Shown here: piece after piece, positions 21,573 through 33,800 of the stretch
How the letters are laid out: each line of letters starts with the position of its first letter
Position numbering within the stretch: position 1 is the first letter of the stretch
DNA from: Pardosa pseudoannulata
Taxonomy: Eukaryota; Arthropoda; Arachnida; Araneae; Lycosidae
Direction of reading: 5' to 3'
DNA length: 64,000 nt
Assembly (NCBI GenBank): GCA_032207245.1
Contig: CM063510.1
Span: 156,563,758 to 156,627,757 of the forward strand
Made by a program: the position numbers and the translations under genes
The notes under the pieces: model-generated
Told to the model about the DNA's origin: nothing
The model's input: only the letters and a program-made list of their open reading frames with translations
Database searches by the model: none

Positions 21573-22260
21573 TTAACTCCTTCCCTGTTTTGCCCGCACG
21601 CCGTACGGGCACAGCTTTCGGGCCTTTACTGATTTGCCCGTACGGCGTACGGGCAATCTGATTTTTATTTCGCTTGCACTGTTTCAACTGTATGTTTTTC
21701 CAATTTTAGAAACAAATTATTCGTATAGATGGAGATAGTTGTCCAGTAATTGATAATTTGCAGTTTATTGTATTTTCTACTCTGATTGGTTCAAAAGCGA
21801 GGGTTTTTTCGCATGTTTTGTATCAGAAGACGAATTGTTATCTTTCAGTGTATAGCTTTCTGGTTATATTTTACTAACCGCCTAATAATTTTATTGATGT
21901 AAGAGTTGAATAATATATTTTTACTTTTAAATAGTGGATAATTCAGAGCGTATGGAACTGATTTCTTGTGATTCAAACTGTCACTCGGAATCAGAAACTG
22001 AATTATCTGTAAATGATAGTAGCGAAAGTTTACTAGATGACCTGGATACTAGTGACTCTGAGAGTAATACAGATGCAATTAAATCAGGAGGAATCAGTCA
22101 AGCAAGACAATTTTTAAAATTAATTGTGATAATCCTTCGGATCTGCCTCCTACATTTCCTTTCTCTGGAATTCCAAAAATTAACTTGGATATCGATGAGA
22201 CTAAAGGTAAACTTCAGTTTTATGATGCTTTCATAAAAAGAAAAAAAGTTGTAATAAATT
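21573..22260 (+). mobile_element. piggyBac-like element, 5' portion
   Basis: It begins TTAACTCCTTCCCTGTTTTG then CCCG, and has two consecutive imperfect palindromes, GCCCGCACGCCGTACGGGC (21592-21610) and GCCCGTACGGCGTACGGGC (21636-21654). The start has the same spacing as the MITE at 57439 (TTAACCCCTTAACGCAT then TTTGCCCG). It inserted into Helitron-like copy 2. The acidic ORF from 21934 supports piggyBac. The right end is unclear and looks truncated; 22260 is a guess. Confidence 0.72.
21934..22256 (+). pseudogene. piggyBac-like transposase N-terminal fragment
   Basis: The frame opens with a Ser/Asp/Glu-rich stretch (SESETELSVNDSSESLLDDL, then DTSDSESNTD), the usual acidic N-terminus of piggyBac transposases. 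Near 22110-22125 the frame shifts; the next frame reads PPTFPFSGIPKINLDIDE. This resembles the F.G..GI...I.. segment at the start of the DDE domain region. Soon afterwards the match stops. The DDD catalytic residues are absent, so it is non-functional. I would expect a family member of about 500-600 residues. Confidence 0.62.
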
Positions 22261-24000
22261 CTTTAAAATATTAGAAATTATAATTTTAATAACATATGTT
22301 TACTTAAAAATGTAAAATGAACAAAAAAAATGCAATAAAAAAGTATAAAAATATATATAATAATGAGTACCTTTGTGGATCTATTTGATGTGCCAGGAAC
22401 ACTGCTAGTTGGGAGCTATGCAGAATTGGGTAGGTGTGGTAGCAATTTTCAATCTTCCGTCGGTCTGGTCAGGGGCTTCCTTCTGAGTATTTGTGGTGCG
22501 GCCGTAATATTTGACACATGAACACTGCTGTTAGCCGCGAGATGTTCCAAACGTTTCCGGAGTCTCTGTCGAACTCAAGGATATTTTCCTTGGACTCCCG
22601 AAGTCTGACTGTCACAGTTGTCTCCTCCGACTTCTGACCTCTGATAGTCGGACTTCTCTACTCTACTCTACTCGACTCCCGAACACCATTTCCCTCTTGA
22701 CTTTTTTTTATTTTATGTATTTTTCATCTGTGTCCATTCTTATCTCTCTTCGTCTAATCAGGAGAGCTGCAAAACTCCAATTGTTCTCTTTTACCTCGCC
22801 TTGAAACCGCAAACGGGGAAAAACCTTACCCCTTCAAATTGGGCACTGTCGCTTAGGGACTCATAAATAACTCCCCAAAGGTACATTCTTACTTAGTAAC
22901 ATGTACGGAGACCTGATTCTAATGTGGGACTGGGATCAGAACCCCACCCGAGGATCCCGCACACGACGATGAAATAATTTTTATTGGCTCTCTTCTCCTT
23001 TACAAAAGATGTGATGAGGTCAGATTTAGATCCCAAGCATTTTACTTCTCTTATTAATTAATCAATTATATTACTGATCTAAATCGCCTCATCACATACC
23101 GTATTAGGTGTATGTGTATATTGCGCTAAATTAAATTTTTAATGTTTAGTTGACAAGATAAAATTTTAGATAGCTAGATAAAATGTTTACTCATTAAAAT
23201 AGTAAGCGTTCCCAAAGTATTTTAGTAGGTGTTATTAACGTACTTCAGTTGGCGTTACCAACGTATTTTAATATATTTCCTAAATACTTACGTCAGAGGT
23301 GTCCTCCTTACTTCCCCTGGATTGCCTTAGTGCCCCCCTTTGTCTCTGAACCCGCTGTCGCTCCCATGGAAGACTTCATTCCCCAAGGGGGGGGGGTACT
23401 GCTTTCGTTGGAAGCTATCTAATCATTTACACATGATCAGGGACATAACATAGCTGCTAGGCCCTCTAAGTTGTTAACCAACAATGAAAAGTGTTGATCG
23501 TGTTTATTTGAACCATTCTACGGTGTAGACTTTCTCCGTAGAACCCCCAAGAGTGACGGACCAAATTACCCAAACTTAACAGTTTGAATTATTTGGCTGA
23601 AGATTGGATACTCGAGTAGACCTTTTATCGACAGAATAGATGAGAAACAGAATTATACCGCAGAACTGGGTATAACAAATTTAAAATAATTGCGGTCGCA
23701 TCGAATAATTACTTATTCACTTTCAGTGTCCAGAACATCTCTTTCAAAATCATTAGTTTATAAAGCATACATAAACGAACTTGTTTGTATTGTTATTTGA
23801 CTCGTCTTTTTCACACATGCGCAGATCAGACAGAGGGTTTCCAAATGTAGGGAAACAGTTGAAACGTTGTTAGACTATGACTAAACATGGCTGCTGTTGA
23901 CATTCCGTGGTAGGAACAAAAGACTATTTTTAGAATTATATCTATGTACTTGTTAGAATAGGATTATTCTAAAACGCTACGCTTTTGTTGAATAATTTTT
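22261..24000. other. Unassigned region
   Basis: No family recognised. A small inverted repeat lies at 23010-23097. GC content rises near 22400-22960 and 23290-23400, and a G run lies at 23384-23393. Possibly remnants of old elements. Confidence 0.35.
23010..23097. repeat. Inverted repeat, about 21-bp arms
   Basis: TGTGATGAGGTCAGATTTAG then ATC is mirrored by GATCTAAATCGCCTCATCAC then A around a spacer of about 45 bp. It could be a very small MITE or a hairpin; flanking duplications were not obvious. Confidence 0.6.
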
Positions 24001-24100
24001 GTATTGGGATTTGTGGGTTCGAAACCTGTTGGCGACATAAATATTTGTAGCCTTCTGAATTGGCTTTAATCTGTAAGTCCTTGTATCACTAACCCCTGTG
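24000..24100 (+). repeat. tRNA-derived SINE, copy 11 (old, partial)
   Basis: A diverged copy: GGGTTCGAAACC B-box region, then TTTGTAGCCTTCTGAATTGG, CTTTAATCTGTAAGTCC and CACTAACCCC. The head is lost and the tail ends at the TTAA element at 24101. It is the most diverged copy in the window. Confidence 0.7.
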
Positions 24101-24424
24101 ATAACACATTGTGTGCGGGTACATTTCTCAGCGGAATTGTACCGGGAGCGGGCGTTTTGCGCGTCAATTTAGTTATTCAGTTAAATCTCAATAGATCGAA
24201 AATTATTTAATTTTTTAACCAACTTTTTATATTTTATATTGAAATATATAAACAAATATATGTAGTAGACAAGAACATTCGGCTTCGTTTTCCTGTATAT
24301 ACCTTTATTTTTGTGCCCACAAATAAACCATGTTGTTACACTAACCCGTACTAGTACATCACCCGCATTCAAGTATCAATCGTCAGAAAACGTACTAGTA
24401 CGTGTCCCGCATACAATGTGTTCA
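24101..24424 (-). mobile_element. TTAA element, family A, copy 2
   Basis: Minus orientation. The terminal repeats AACACATTGTGTGCGGG and CCGCATACAATGTGTT are retained, while the outer tetranucleotides have decayed to ATAA and TTCA. Only about one or two of the 44-bp units are present (GTACTAGTACG near 24348 and 24390). Internal blocks match the copies at 8936 and 51656. Confidence 0.85.
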
Positions 24425-27034
24425 AAAAAAGGAACGTAGATACAGCAAACTAAACGAATAGAGAAGACGATAGTCACACACAGGGCTCGCAATCCGAATG
24501 GTAGGTCTGTACAGAATTTTGGACCAAACAGGAAAAAGTACTTTACTCCAACACGTAATCGATTTAATGTGGCATTCTTCCCCGGGAGAATGTACTAGAA
24601 AGTAACTCCCGATTTTCCCTTTCCCCCTTACTGGCTGACACAAACTATTAAGGTTAAAAGTGTATCCTGAGCGATGTTTAGACACTTTCAAGAATGCCTC
24701 CCGGTGCATTGTCCTCACATCTCAGAACAGAGAACTCTGCCTTTCCTTCTCCCGACCCATTAATATAAATTTATGTTCGCTCCGTTTTGCGTTTTAACCA
24801 TTCCGCTTTTACTCGAAAAGAGGACTTAATGGACTCTTCTCTGCGAATTTGGTGGACGAGATTTTCAGAAACCATCTTCCTCTTTTTTTTATTTCGCCGT
24901 CTTTTCGCCTTGATGCAAAAGCTTATTATTAGTTTAGGACTCTTTCCGGACCCACAAAAGGGGAAAGTGAAGTGAAGGAAAAAAAAGACTCGAACTTCGT
25001 AATGCACGATAGTACAGCCATCTCGTGTAATGGGAAGTCACCTCTCATTTAAAAAAGTCCATTACGACCTTTAGCGGGACGAACTTTTGCTATTTTAATG
25101 GGGTTAAGCACAAACGCAACTGTGAAGCTCCTCTGTGCTTGGGCTTTTTTCTAAGCTGGTAATTAAATTAATAGATCTGCACGTTTGTCGGGATTACCGG
25201 CTGTTAATCGAGTAGAATTTTAGAGCTGCAAGCGTCTCGGCATGAGTTAATTGTCGACGGGAAAATATGGGATTAAAATTAAAAGGGAAATAAATGGAAA
25301 TCGATGGTGAGTTGATGAATCGTCATTGGCAAGCCCAAGTCTTGCTTACAGCAAAGCACATAACTTTGCTTACCAGCATGCCAAAACTTTTTGGTAACTA
25401 AACTTGGTTTAAACTTTTCCATACGGTCAATAAAGTATTTTATGCTATTCGACACGAAAATTTCAGAAGAATATCCGGGATTACTTCAAAATTGGGTTCC
25501 CCTTGGCAAATTTAGCGAAAATATTGGCAATATTTACTAAAACACAAAGGTAATTCATCAAACATTGTATTTCTTGCTTTTTCTGGCGACTTTCATTAAT
25601 GCACAGTGTGCCATCGTAATAGAATTATATACTCTTAATTAATTAAAGAAAACGACTTGGAAACTGGACATTTATATTTATGGGCAATTAATCCCTTAAC
25701 AGTTTACACAAAACGCAACAGCTCCAAATTATTGAAAATTAACCATATTGAATGGTTTGTTCAACCATATGGTTGAATCAACCATAATGAATATCTAATT
25801 TTTTTAAGCATTGCGAACTTTGAATATATAAGAAAAGAGTTACACAAAGAGAGTTGGATGCAAATATCATATAAATTATAATATAGATAGATTGTTTGGA
25901 CACGGTGAGATCAGGAGAAAATGTTAGTTGACCATACTTAAACCATTATCGCCAAGTTGGCGGGGGAACCCAATTCTTTAGTCAAGCCAGATATCCTTTT
26001 TCCCAAAGTATAGTACAAAATAAAAGCAAAGTTGATATGAGAAAAATGAAGATCATCCAGAAATATGCACTTCGTCAAACGTAAATTACGAAATTTGTCG
26101 AATATATTAAGACTGACTGTTTTGTTAAAAATGAAAGTGAGGCCAACGCAAATAAGAGAAGTGAAAATGATACCCAAATCTGTACTTCTTAAAACGCAAA
26201 TTACAAAACCTATTCGTGGGATGCATATTGCAATGAAATGAGGCCACTTAACTTTGAAATCCTATAAAACAGTATAATGACTTTGTAGCAGATTACACTT
26301 CTAATAGAAGCAAAGTCAATAATATAGAAGAATAAATAAGGCAAAAAACAGTCTGTGTTATTGTTATCATGCATTTGATAATGTTTTTTTTTATATTTTT
26401 ACCCTGCTTTCCATTTTCTTTGTTAAGACCTTGTTACACCTCAACATGTATGAGTTGAAAAACCAACAGAGTCAGTTTAGGATTTCTTTTCTTTTCTTTT
26501 TTATGAATACATGGATTTCTCGAGTGATAACGAAAGTTTTTCTTTATCACAGTTCAACCTGAACTAAAATATGTTGTTTGATACTTTTTTTCTGTAACGT
26601 AAGAATCATCATATTCTTCACCAGTAGGAGGAGTTAAAGTAACACGTACATGTTGACGTATGATAAGATATTTATTCTGGTGGATGTAGCAGGAAGAACA
26701 AATCGATATTTACTGCATGGAAACATATTTATTATAAAAATGAAAAGCAAAAGCAACTTGATAAAGATAAAAATGAAGTAAAAATTATACGGAGACAGAC
26801 AGCTACGTCTTCTGTACAGGAACGAGTAAAGCTTCAAAGCTTAGGACTGAATTTAATCTAGAGTACAAACCTTTACTTATTTTTGTGCTGAATGGCTCAT
26901 TTGGGTCGTTTGTGCTGAAAGTTGCTCGTTGTTCGTTTGAGCAATTGTTGCCGATTACTAGAATTTCGTAACAATTGGCAGTTACGAAACTGCCAATTGC
27001 TTTCATTTCTGATGTTACAGAGTCATAGTAACTA
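24425..27034. other. Unassigned, with a balanced-composition block
   Basis: 24440-25330 is mixed composition and looks unique. 25130-25260 has TAATTAAATTAAT, homeodomain-like AT motifs beside GC-richer sequence, suggestive of regulatory DNA but unproven. 25740-25800 has overlapping AACCATATGGTT-type palindromes. 26415-26610 is an R4 copy. No gene recognised. Confidence 0.35.
26415..26610 (+). repeat. Dispersed repeat R4, copy B
   Basis: Aligns with 11025-11185 and 44930-45115: a TCAACATGTATGAGTTGAAA block (CGTCAACATGTACGTATTGA at 44943), then GGATTTCTCGAGTGATAA (GCGGATTTCTCGAGTTATAA at 11109). Class unknown. Confidence 0.5.
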
Positions 27035-27210
27035 AGTCGGCAAAAGAATCAATATCATAACCTGAAGGGCATGAGTTCGAGGCCCAACACCACCAAAGAC
27101 CCGGCGTGTTCATTAATGGTGATTAGGGGACGTAAAAAGGGTTCCCGGATCAGTGTCTTCCAAATTCAAAGAACAGCTCTGGAGGTAGCAGAGCAATCCT
27201 GGGTTTTTCT
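27035..27210 (+). repeat. Possible second tRNA-derived repeat
   Basis: It contains a B-box-like GAGTTCGAGGCCC followed by ACACCACCAAAGACCCGG, resembling the head-to-body junction of a SINE. Only one copy is seen here, and the A-box side is degraded. Confidence 0.3.
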
Positions 27211-27214
27211 GATT

Positions 27215-27444
27215 TTAACCCTTAATTTGACAAGATGTTTTTTCAAATATTTTTTAATTTCTGTTATTTTTCCATGTCTGTATAGACATTGGGATCTCTG
27301 TAAAATAAACAAAAAAAAATATATCATTTTCCCTTTTTGAGATAATTAATGTCCGTTATGGCGAACACTGACAATTATGTTATATAGTAGCTATAAATAT
27401 ACATGTCCGGTGTAGCGGCCAGACTTAGCCAAATTAAGGGTTAA
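27215..27444. mobile_element. TTAA element, family C, copy 2 (uninterrupted)
   Basis: A perfect 15-bp inverted repeat: TTAACCCTTAATTTG at the left and CAAATTAAGGGTTAA at the right, with TTAA outermost. It is 230 bp with no coding capacity. It is the reference for the interrupted copy at 1100-1852. Confidence 0.93.
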
Positions 27445-27454
27445 ATTATGGAGA

Positions 27455-27605
27455 CTCAGCGCAATGTTGCTCGTGTTCGAAGTTCATCTTGAGCTACACG
27501 TGATCCCCGGTGATGCTTAATGTGTAAAACTGTGTAACTGTGTTTGGTATAAAGATATCTTTCTGTATTGCCAACTGCACTGGAAAAATACTTTTTGTCG
27601 AGCTT
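27455..27605 (+). repeat. Dispersed repeat R3, copy B
   Basis: CAATGTTGCTCGTGTTCGAA, GAGCTACACGTG and TATCTTTCTGTATTGCCAAC match the other R3 copies. Confidence 0.6.
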
Positions 27606-27790
27606 TCATTCTTTTGGATAGAGAATGTTATAAATACTGTAACAGCGTAACACATCGCCATGGGGCCTATGAAGCTTATGATTATCAATGTATAGAGGGA
27701 ACGGACAAACCCTCTCAATCTAATGTAACAACAAAGGAGCAACGGGTATATATTAATGGTGTGTGAAACGGTTTATTCAACTCGACCAAC

Positions 27791-27968
27791 GGCGAATGAT
27801 GGCCGATTAGTTAGGGTGCTCTCCTTCGGTACCGGTGTTCGTGGGTTCGAATCCCATTATGGCATGGATGTTCGTAGCCGTTCGGAATCGGATTTAAGCA
27901 GTAGATCATGGTCTCATTAGCTCTCGTGTTGCAAAAATAGACCGTAGCGCTCCAAACCAAAATCAATA
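27791..27968 (+). repeat. tRNA-derived SINE, copy 12
   Basis: The duplication CGACCAAC lies at 27783-27790 and 27969-27976. The head starts GGCGAATGATGGCC and the B box is GGGTTCGAATCCC. Confidence 0.9.
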
Positions 27969-27976
27969 CGACCAAC

Positions 27977-28583
27977 ACCTCTTTGAGGTATCTGGTCTCA
28001 TAAAAGCTAGAGTACACCCATTTACACGACACATGAAGAAAAACAGGAAAGCCCTCGATCTCTTTTCCGATCAGTTGAGGGGTGTTTGTTATAATCTTGA
28101 AGCAGAAGGAACCGATCTAGTAAGTTGTCTTTCTGTCCAGCGTCGACGGACCAATCGCTCCGTACCACAATTTAAGATGGCTTCACGTGACAGACAGATT
28201 GGGACAGACATGTGAACCCTGTAAGGAACTAGCGGCTATGGAACCAATATTTTATTTCGAACACAAAACCAAGTATACACCTTAGACGTTAACGTATGTG
28301 GTGAAAGAAAGATCGTTAAAACTCTTTCTACAATCAAAAATAACACGGTATCACGTAATTATGGATTCTAGATATGTGTGAGTCGAAATGAATACCAGTA
28401 CTGGATTCCGTGTCTTTTAAATACGCTGCGGGTATGGGTGTTTGTAGCTTGAGGATCAGAATTGAAGCAGAAAATTCCAGGTCAGATTAGTTCTTATAGA
28501 GAAAAAAAACCATAGCTCCACAAACCAAACGTAATCTCGATATGTGTGTATGAAAGTATGTCTATTTATATGAAAATAACATA
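27977..28583. other. Unassigned region
   Basis: No recognised feature; mixed composition. Confidence 0.35.
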
Positions 28584-29253
28584 TCCCCTTTGTAATAATA
28601 GCATAAGTTATCTGTCCATCTGTCCTTGAATTTATGAGGCGGTTGGACCTGAAATGGATACAGACATCCATATTCGATTCTGAATGAGTTAGGGTTAGCA
28701 AAATTCAAAACGAGTAAAGCTTATCTTCTCCTAAGCAATCGATCCGATTCTAAAATAAATTGGTGTAAATATGCTTCATATCACAGCGACAAATACTGTC
28801 CTTTTTAAAACGTTCGAAATCCACTCCTTTCCCCTTTTACGAGAGTTGAATGCCATTATTTCAAGCCATACTTTCCCCAGTTAAGAGCAGGTTATTAAAT
28901 TTATCAATTTATCACATAATAAAGACGTAAAAATAACATTTTTTCTAACAATGTGACGTCGTTCCTTTAACCATCTCATTGAATCATTTCTTATTTTAAA
29001 ATTATTTAAATATCGTCAGCATTATTTTCATACGTTTTATCACTGAACTTAGATATGACGTAAATAATTTTCTTTTATATCTGGCTTAAATAATAGATTA
29101 GGTACACATGGGATAATTTTAAATTTAATCGATTATTTTTTGCAAGATAATTCTACCAACAAACCATTTTTTTTATCTGTCTCATAGGGTACTGTACAAT
29201 TCTGGAAAATTAAAAATTTTACTGATCCCGTCATATGAAGGGTTATATGCTAG
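28584..29253 (+). mobile_element. Helitron-like element, copy 3
   Basis: It starts TCCCCTTTGTAATAATAGC after an A and ends CCCGTCATATGAAGGG, then TTATATG and CTAG before a T. It aligns with copy 1 along its length (GCGGTTGGACCTGAAATGGA; AAGAGCAGGTTATTAAATTT). The 3' hairpin has decayed by one arm base, and internal deletions shorten it to 670 bp. Confidence 0.85.
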
Positions 29254-31549
29254 TAAAATAATAATAGCCAGGTCAGAATGACCCTGTGCATGTGTTGGGT
29301 TAAAAGGAAATTTTACTACTGAGGAAGTTCCATTTTACATAGGTGTGCAACATGTGTACAAATGTATGACATGTTATACATTTTTAGCCGCATAGAATAT
29401 ATTTTTGGCCGCATTTAGACTATACCTCTTCATTTTACAATTTGACGTACAATTTCATCAAAATATATCATGTTTATTGACGAGTCACCAATATGAAGAG
29501 TGACGAATTGCACAGTGGGACATTAAAAACGTGTGACGTGCATCACTCGTCATTGCATAACGCGATGGGTTCAATTTTACACTGAAAAATTCCGTACATA
29601 CTTCAAATGCATGTGCCTGTTTACACGTACATCTTTTGCACGCCAAAAATTTTCGTTTATTGCCGGTCCGTCGAATTTTGGGATTAAATAACTGCACTGT
29701 AAACACTTTCGGAGTGAAGTTAAAAAAGGGGGGAAGAGGAGAGAGGTTCGAACGTCGTTCCCAATTACTCGCGTTTCAAAATCAGAGATTTATTCCCCCT
29801 TTCTTCTTCTTCTTGACGTGCGATATCAAATCACAAAGCAACAAGATTCTTTTCAGGCGTTTCTGAATTCGGAAACGTAAAGCCGCACTTTTAAACTTTT
29901 CATTTGGTGTGATCCCCGCCGGATTATAATCTCATTCTTTGCCTCGACTCAAAAATGCCAGGCGGCGCCAAAAGGTTGGGGCGCTTTTAAAACTGGCGAT
30001 GAAATTCGCCGCAACTTTGCTAACGGAGAGATAGGGAGAGAATGCGGCAGTAACACGAAATTGGAAAAGAGGGAGATGCACAATTTCTGAATATTTGAAG
30101 TTGATCATCATTAGAGAGAGAGGCAGTTATGCACGGGCAGATTTATGTACGCGGTCTGCATTCCAGGGATTGTTCTGGTGCGGTTTTCAATTACGCGAAT
30201 AGATATATTCTTTGAATCGCTCGCACAGTGCACGGAGCAGTTTTCTTCTCTCATTCCGCTGCCGGGTGTCATAATGATGTTGTCAAGAGAAGGTCGCTGG
30301 ATGCTGATATACGCAGAGAGAGGGAGGGGTTGGGTGAGTGAAAATAGCTCGTCTTGCTGCACTCTTGCCTTTTGCCTTTTCTAGCTAAAGGTGCAAAAGG
30401 CACCTTTAGACACAGACATTGAGAATATGTAGGTACTAAGATCGTTCATGGACTTAATTTGAATCGATTAGAGTGAATCGTTCAGAAAAACACGATGACT
30501 TGAAGCAGCGTTCGTGGAAAACCAGGCTGATATCAGATTCTGGGAGTACATGGAGATATTTAGGTCTCCTAAAGGAAAGTAACAGCTATATAAAGCATTT
30601 AGATAATTTTTTGAAAATCAAGAACTCAATACAGGTTTTGCTATTGCTAGAATATTGTAGATGTAAAACCTGCTTTGAAAATCCTTTCATAAAAAACACA
30701 ATATACCCCACATACACACACACGAAAGGCTTAAAGCTATATACAAGTACCACCAATATACAAGAGGTTACTTAGCTTAGAATTCTAGGAATGAGAAAAC
30801 TTAGCTTAGAATTCTAGGAATGATGTTTCCCGAAGTTCTAGGAATGATGTGACTCGGTCGCTATCGCACCAGACTTCAAAGCGTGAGTTCCCCTATTCAA
30901 ATCCCCGCAAAAACGCTGGGACAATTTGTAATTCTTCTTTAGTCAATTCTAGAAGCTATGAGAATATCCTTTAGTTTACTGGAATGGTGTTCCAGAATAT
31001 TCCACTAAGGTTTAAAAGAACGAGTACCTCAGTCTGTCATTCAGTTCTGTCAACCATGTGTTGAAGATTAAATAATTCCCTGCTATCCGATTGTCCCTAT
31101 TCTTCCAGTCCTAATTAAAAAAACAATACGATTCCTCAGGTATACAATGTACACCAAACTAGATTTATGTCAGAGTAAGTTACCATGAGAGACCGACAAC
31201 AAGAAGATACGTTTGACCCTGTGGTTGCTGGAACCTTTTTAAGTATACGCCTTTCTATTACATTACATACACTGGTGTTTACAATTTAATGATTTTTCAG
31301 ATTAGATCGGTTATCTCCAACTTACTGGACATATTTTAATGAAATATGGTTAGAACCTAGGTTCATACATGAAACAGTAATCCAAAGGTTTCACTTCAAA
31401 GATGTATCTGCCACGCATATGTAAATTAGAGCGTCTTCGATGTGGGTATATAAGCACCACCAGAGCCGGGGCTTGTATGTGAGCAGTGCATGCATTCATG
31501 GTGGCCAAATTTCTAGGGCAATCGATTGAATATCTACTAGATATACACA
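29254..31549. other. Unassigned, with a balanced-composition block
   Basis: 29480-30400 is less AT-rich and appears unique; overlapping short frames occur on both strands. A hairpin TAAAGGTGC-loop-GCACCTTTA lies at 30386-30408. A direct duplication ACTTAGCTTAGAATTCTAGG then AATGA lies at 30771-30823. Around 30860-30930 a weak tRNA-like string (TTCAAATCCCCGC) is seen. No gene recognised. Confidence 0.35.
30386..30408. repeat. Perfect 9-bp hairpin
   Basis: TAAAGGTGC, the 5-nt loop AAAAG, then GCACCTTTA. No U tract follows on the plus strand, so no terminator role is implied. Confidence 0.55.
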
Positions 31550-31557
31550 TTAATAGG

Positions 31558-32200
31558 CAGGACCGTAATTTGGTCCTTTAGCGCCAGTAGCAAAAAAATG
31601 GTCTGCGCCCTTATCACCATATATAGTGGGAAAATATGTAAACATGATTTTTTTCTATCATATATTCAGAATACACTCGCAAAATATTTTGTTAATTCTT
31701 AAAATGTTCCTAGTACATTAATTTTTAATTTTTCTCCTATTTTACCTTACTTAAAGATATTTTAAAACTCTTTGTGAAAATTATTTTGCTAATAAACTGA
31801 ATAGTGTTTTGAGGGGAATATGTTTTGTTCAAACGTTGAATTTTCATAGAAAATTGGAGAAATTCTAAATTTAAGTTGAGTTTTAATAACTTTAAAATTT
31901 AAAACGAATACTGGGATTTGTATTAAGGCATATTAGGAGTGTTTGGTAAACATTTTATAGGAATATATAACAAGTTTAGTCTCTAGAAGCATTTTAAAAA
32001 ATAAGAAAATTTATCAAAAAATCATTTTTATAAAAAAAATAATAAAAAACCAATAAAAGAAACTACTTTTCAACTTTTCCTTATTTCTACTCGAGACGAA
32101 TCGTTCTCTTTCGGAACCCATTTTCTTCATGGTGAGGCGCCCCTAGGACTGATGCGCCTGTGGCAGATGCCACCTTTACCCCGCTCTAGTTATTGCCCTG
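31558..32200. mobile_element. Non-autonomous hAT element
   Basis: The 8-bp duplication TTAATAGG lies at 31550-31557 and 32201-32208. The left end is CAGGACCGTAATTTGG and the right end, read inward, is CAGGGCAATAACTAGAGCGG. GC-rich end zones (GCGCCC near both ends) enclose an AT-rich core with no ORF, as in many hAT MITEs. Confidence 0.8.
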
Positions 32201-32208
32201 TTAATAGG

Positions 32209-33725
32209 GAATGAACTAATACTATCATGTAAACAGCAATAGGAGAATGCTAAATACTGCTTTGCAAGCAGGCGGCTTATTTTACAGAACCAGCCCTGAG
32301 CACCAACATCTAGACATGGGACATGGGATTACTCTGGAATTCGTTTCTTTCCGAAGTGTGTACGGAAAAGGCTGAAACATTAATCCCGTATCCTCTTTTT
32401 CTCTTCAGAAGCAAGCTTACCAGTAGACATTCATTAAAGAAGAAAGAGGGTGTACAGAGAGGCATATCTGTCGAAAATCATCGTTGTGAAGTGGTGCTGA
32501 TCGCGATACCACCTAAGATGCAAATTAGTCTGAAAGTCATCCCAAGGCTTAGTTTTTTGGTGGGTTTTCCGCCGTTAGTAAGCCCCAGAAATACCGCTCC
32601 CAAACTAACTTTTCAAAAGAACACAGAATTATATTAAAAAACACATTAACTAGAAAGAGGTATGTCATTTAGGCAGAAATACTGATGTAGATTTAAAGAA
32701 AACTGTTTTATTAAAAAAAATTTTTTTTTCAGCCGTAGGCAGTCGCCTGCCATGCTTAAGTGTAGAGGCGGCTCTGACCATCCACATTCAATAGTGGCAA
32801 CAACAAGGCGCTTTGTTTATTGGTTTCAAGGATCCAGGTGTTTCTCAATGGGAAACAGCGTTGCGAAATGCTGGATAGATTACTACTTGCAATTAAGGCA
32901 AAACACCGTGGGGAACTGTGAAATATGCTGAATGCTCCTTATAAACGCATGCCCTCTATCGCAAATGCTTTAGTTACACTTACAGAAGGGAGAGGCACTC
33001 TAGCACCCATCTTATTATCCTGATCCCCATGGCATTTTCTCTTCCTCGACGGTTAAAACAAATCCTTGAAAGGTCGATGGTTCCTGTCAGACGTAAAAGT
33101 ACAGCAGGCAATCTCGGATTTCTACAAGCAGCAGAAAAAAGGATTTTACTAGAGGAGTATATTCATCCTGGTCATCAAGGCTCAAGAGCATTTTGCTAGA
33201 CTGATATACTAAACCTAAACTGCACAGTCTTTGAAAGGATACTTTTTGATCACCCATTATACCATAAAAACAATCATTTAACAGTTATAAAGTACACGCA
33301 TGATCGTGCGTAACACTCATCGAAGTCAGAAGGTATAAATCAATGTTTACAGAATCGAACAAAGTATGGATTAATGAGGGTATACTCACATGTTATACAG
33401 GCCACACACTATGATTTCATAGTGGAAATAAGGCTTTTATGAGATTCTATGGTTATTGGTCCCACTCGTTCTTCAATGCCATGATCGGTGGAAGAAATCT
33501 TTCTTTACGTTTACCTACAACTCGCATTGTATGTCTGTATAGATCATCTACTTTCTAAATATTAGAATATTTTTTTTTCTCGATTTTGAGTTCAGATGAA
33601 ATATTTTGCATATCTCCGATGACAATACATGAATCAATCTTAAAATTACACAATTAGAAATAAGTTAATTCACATTAATAAAAATCGAATTTCTGACCTT
33701 TATTATCCCTTCACTCTCCCCCCCC
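32209..33725. other. Unassigned region
   Basis: Possible old hAT-like ends at about 32285 (CAGAACCAGCCCTGAGC) and 32775 (read inward CAGAGCCGCCTCTACAC), without a matching duplication. The frame 32323-32637 (+, 104 codons) has no domain I recognise. Confidence 0.3.
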
Positions 33726-33732
33726 CCAGCAT

Positions 33733-33800
33733 ATTCGCTGATAGCTCAGTAGTAAAACGTTCGGCTTTCATGTTACTGCCTGGGTTCGATTCCAGTTAAA
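33733..33800 (+). tRNA. tRNA-like sequence, probably a pseudo-tRNA or SINE head
   Basis: It has GATAGCTCAGTAGTAAAACG, an A-box-like D arm, and a perfect T arm CTGG-GTTCGATT-CCAG. The anticodon stem does not pair well and no 7-bp acceptor stem is evident. I take it as a degenerate tRNA-derived sequence rather than a working tRNA. Confidence 0.35.

Noticed and set aside
32285..32775. hAT element between CAGAACCAGCCC and GGCGGCTCTG
   Set aside because: The ends look similar but there is no 8-bp duplication, and pairing is short.
33733..33800. Functional tRNA gene
   Set aside because: The T arm is perfect, but the anticodon and acceptor stems do not fold. Listed only as tRNA-like.
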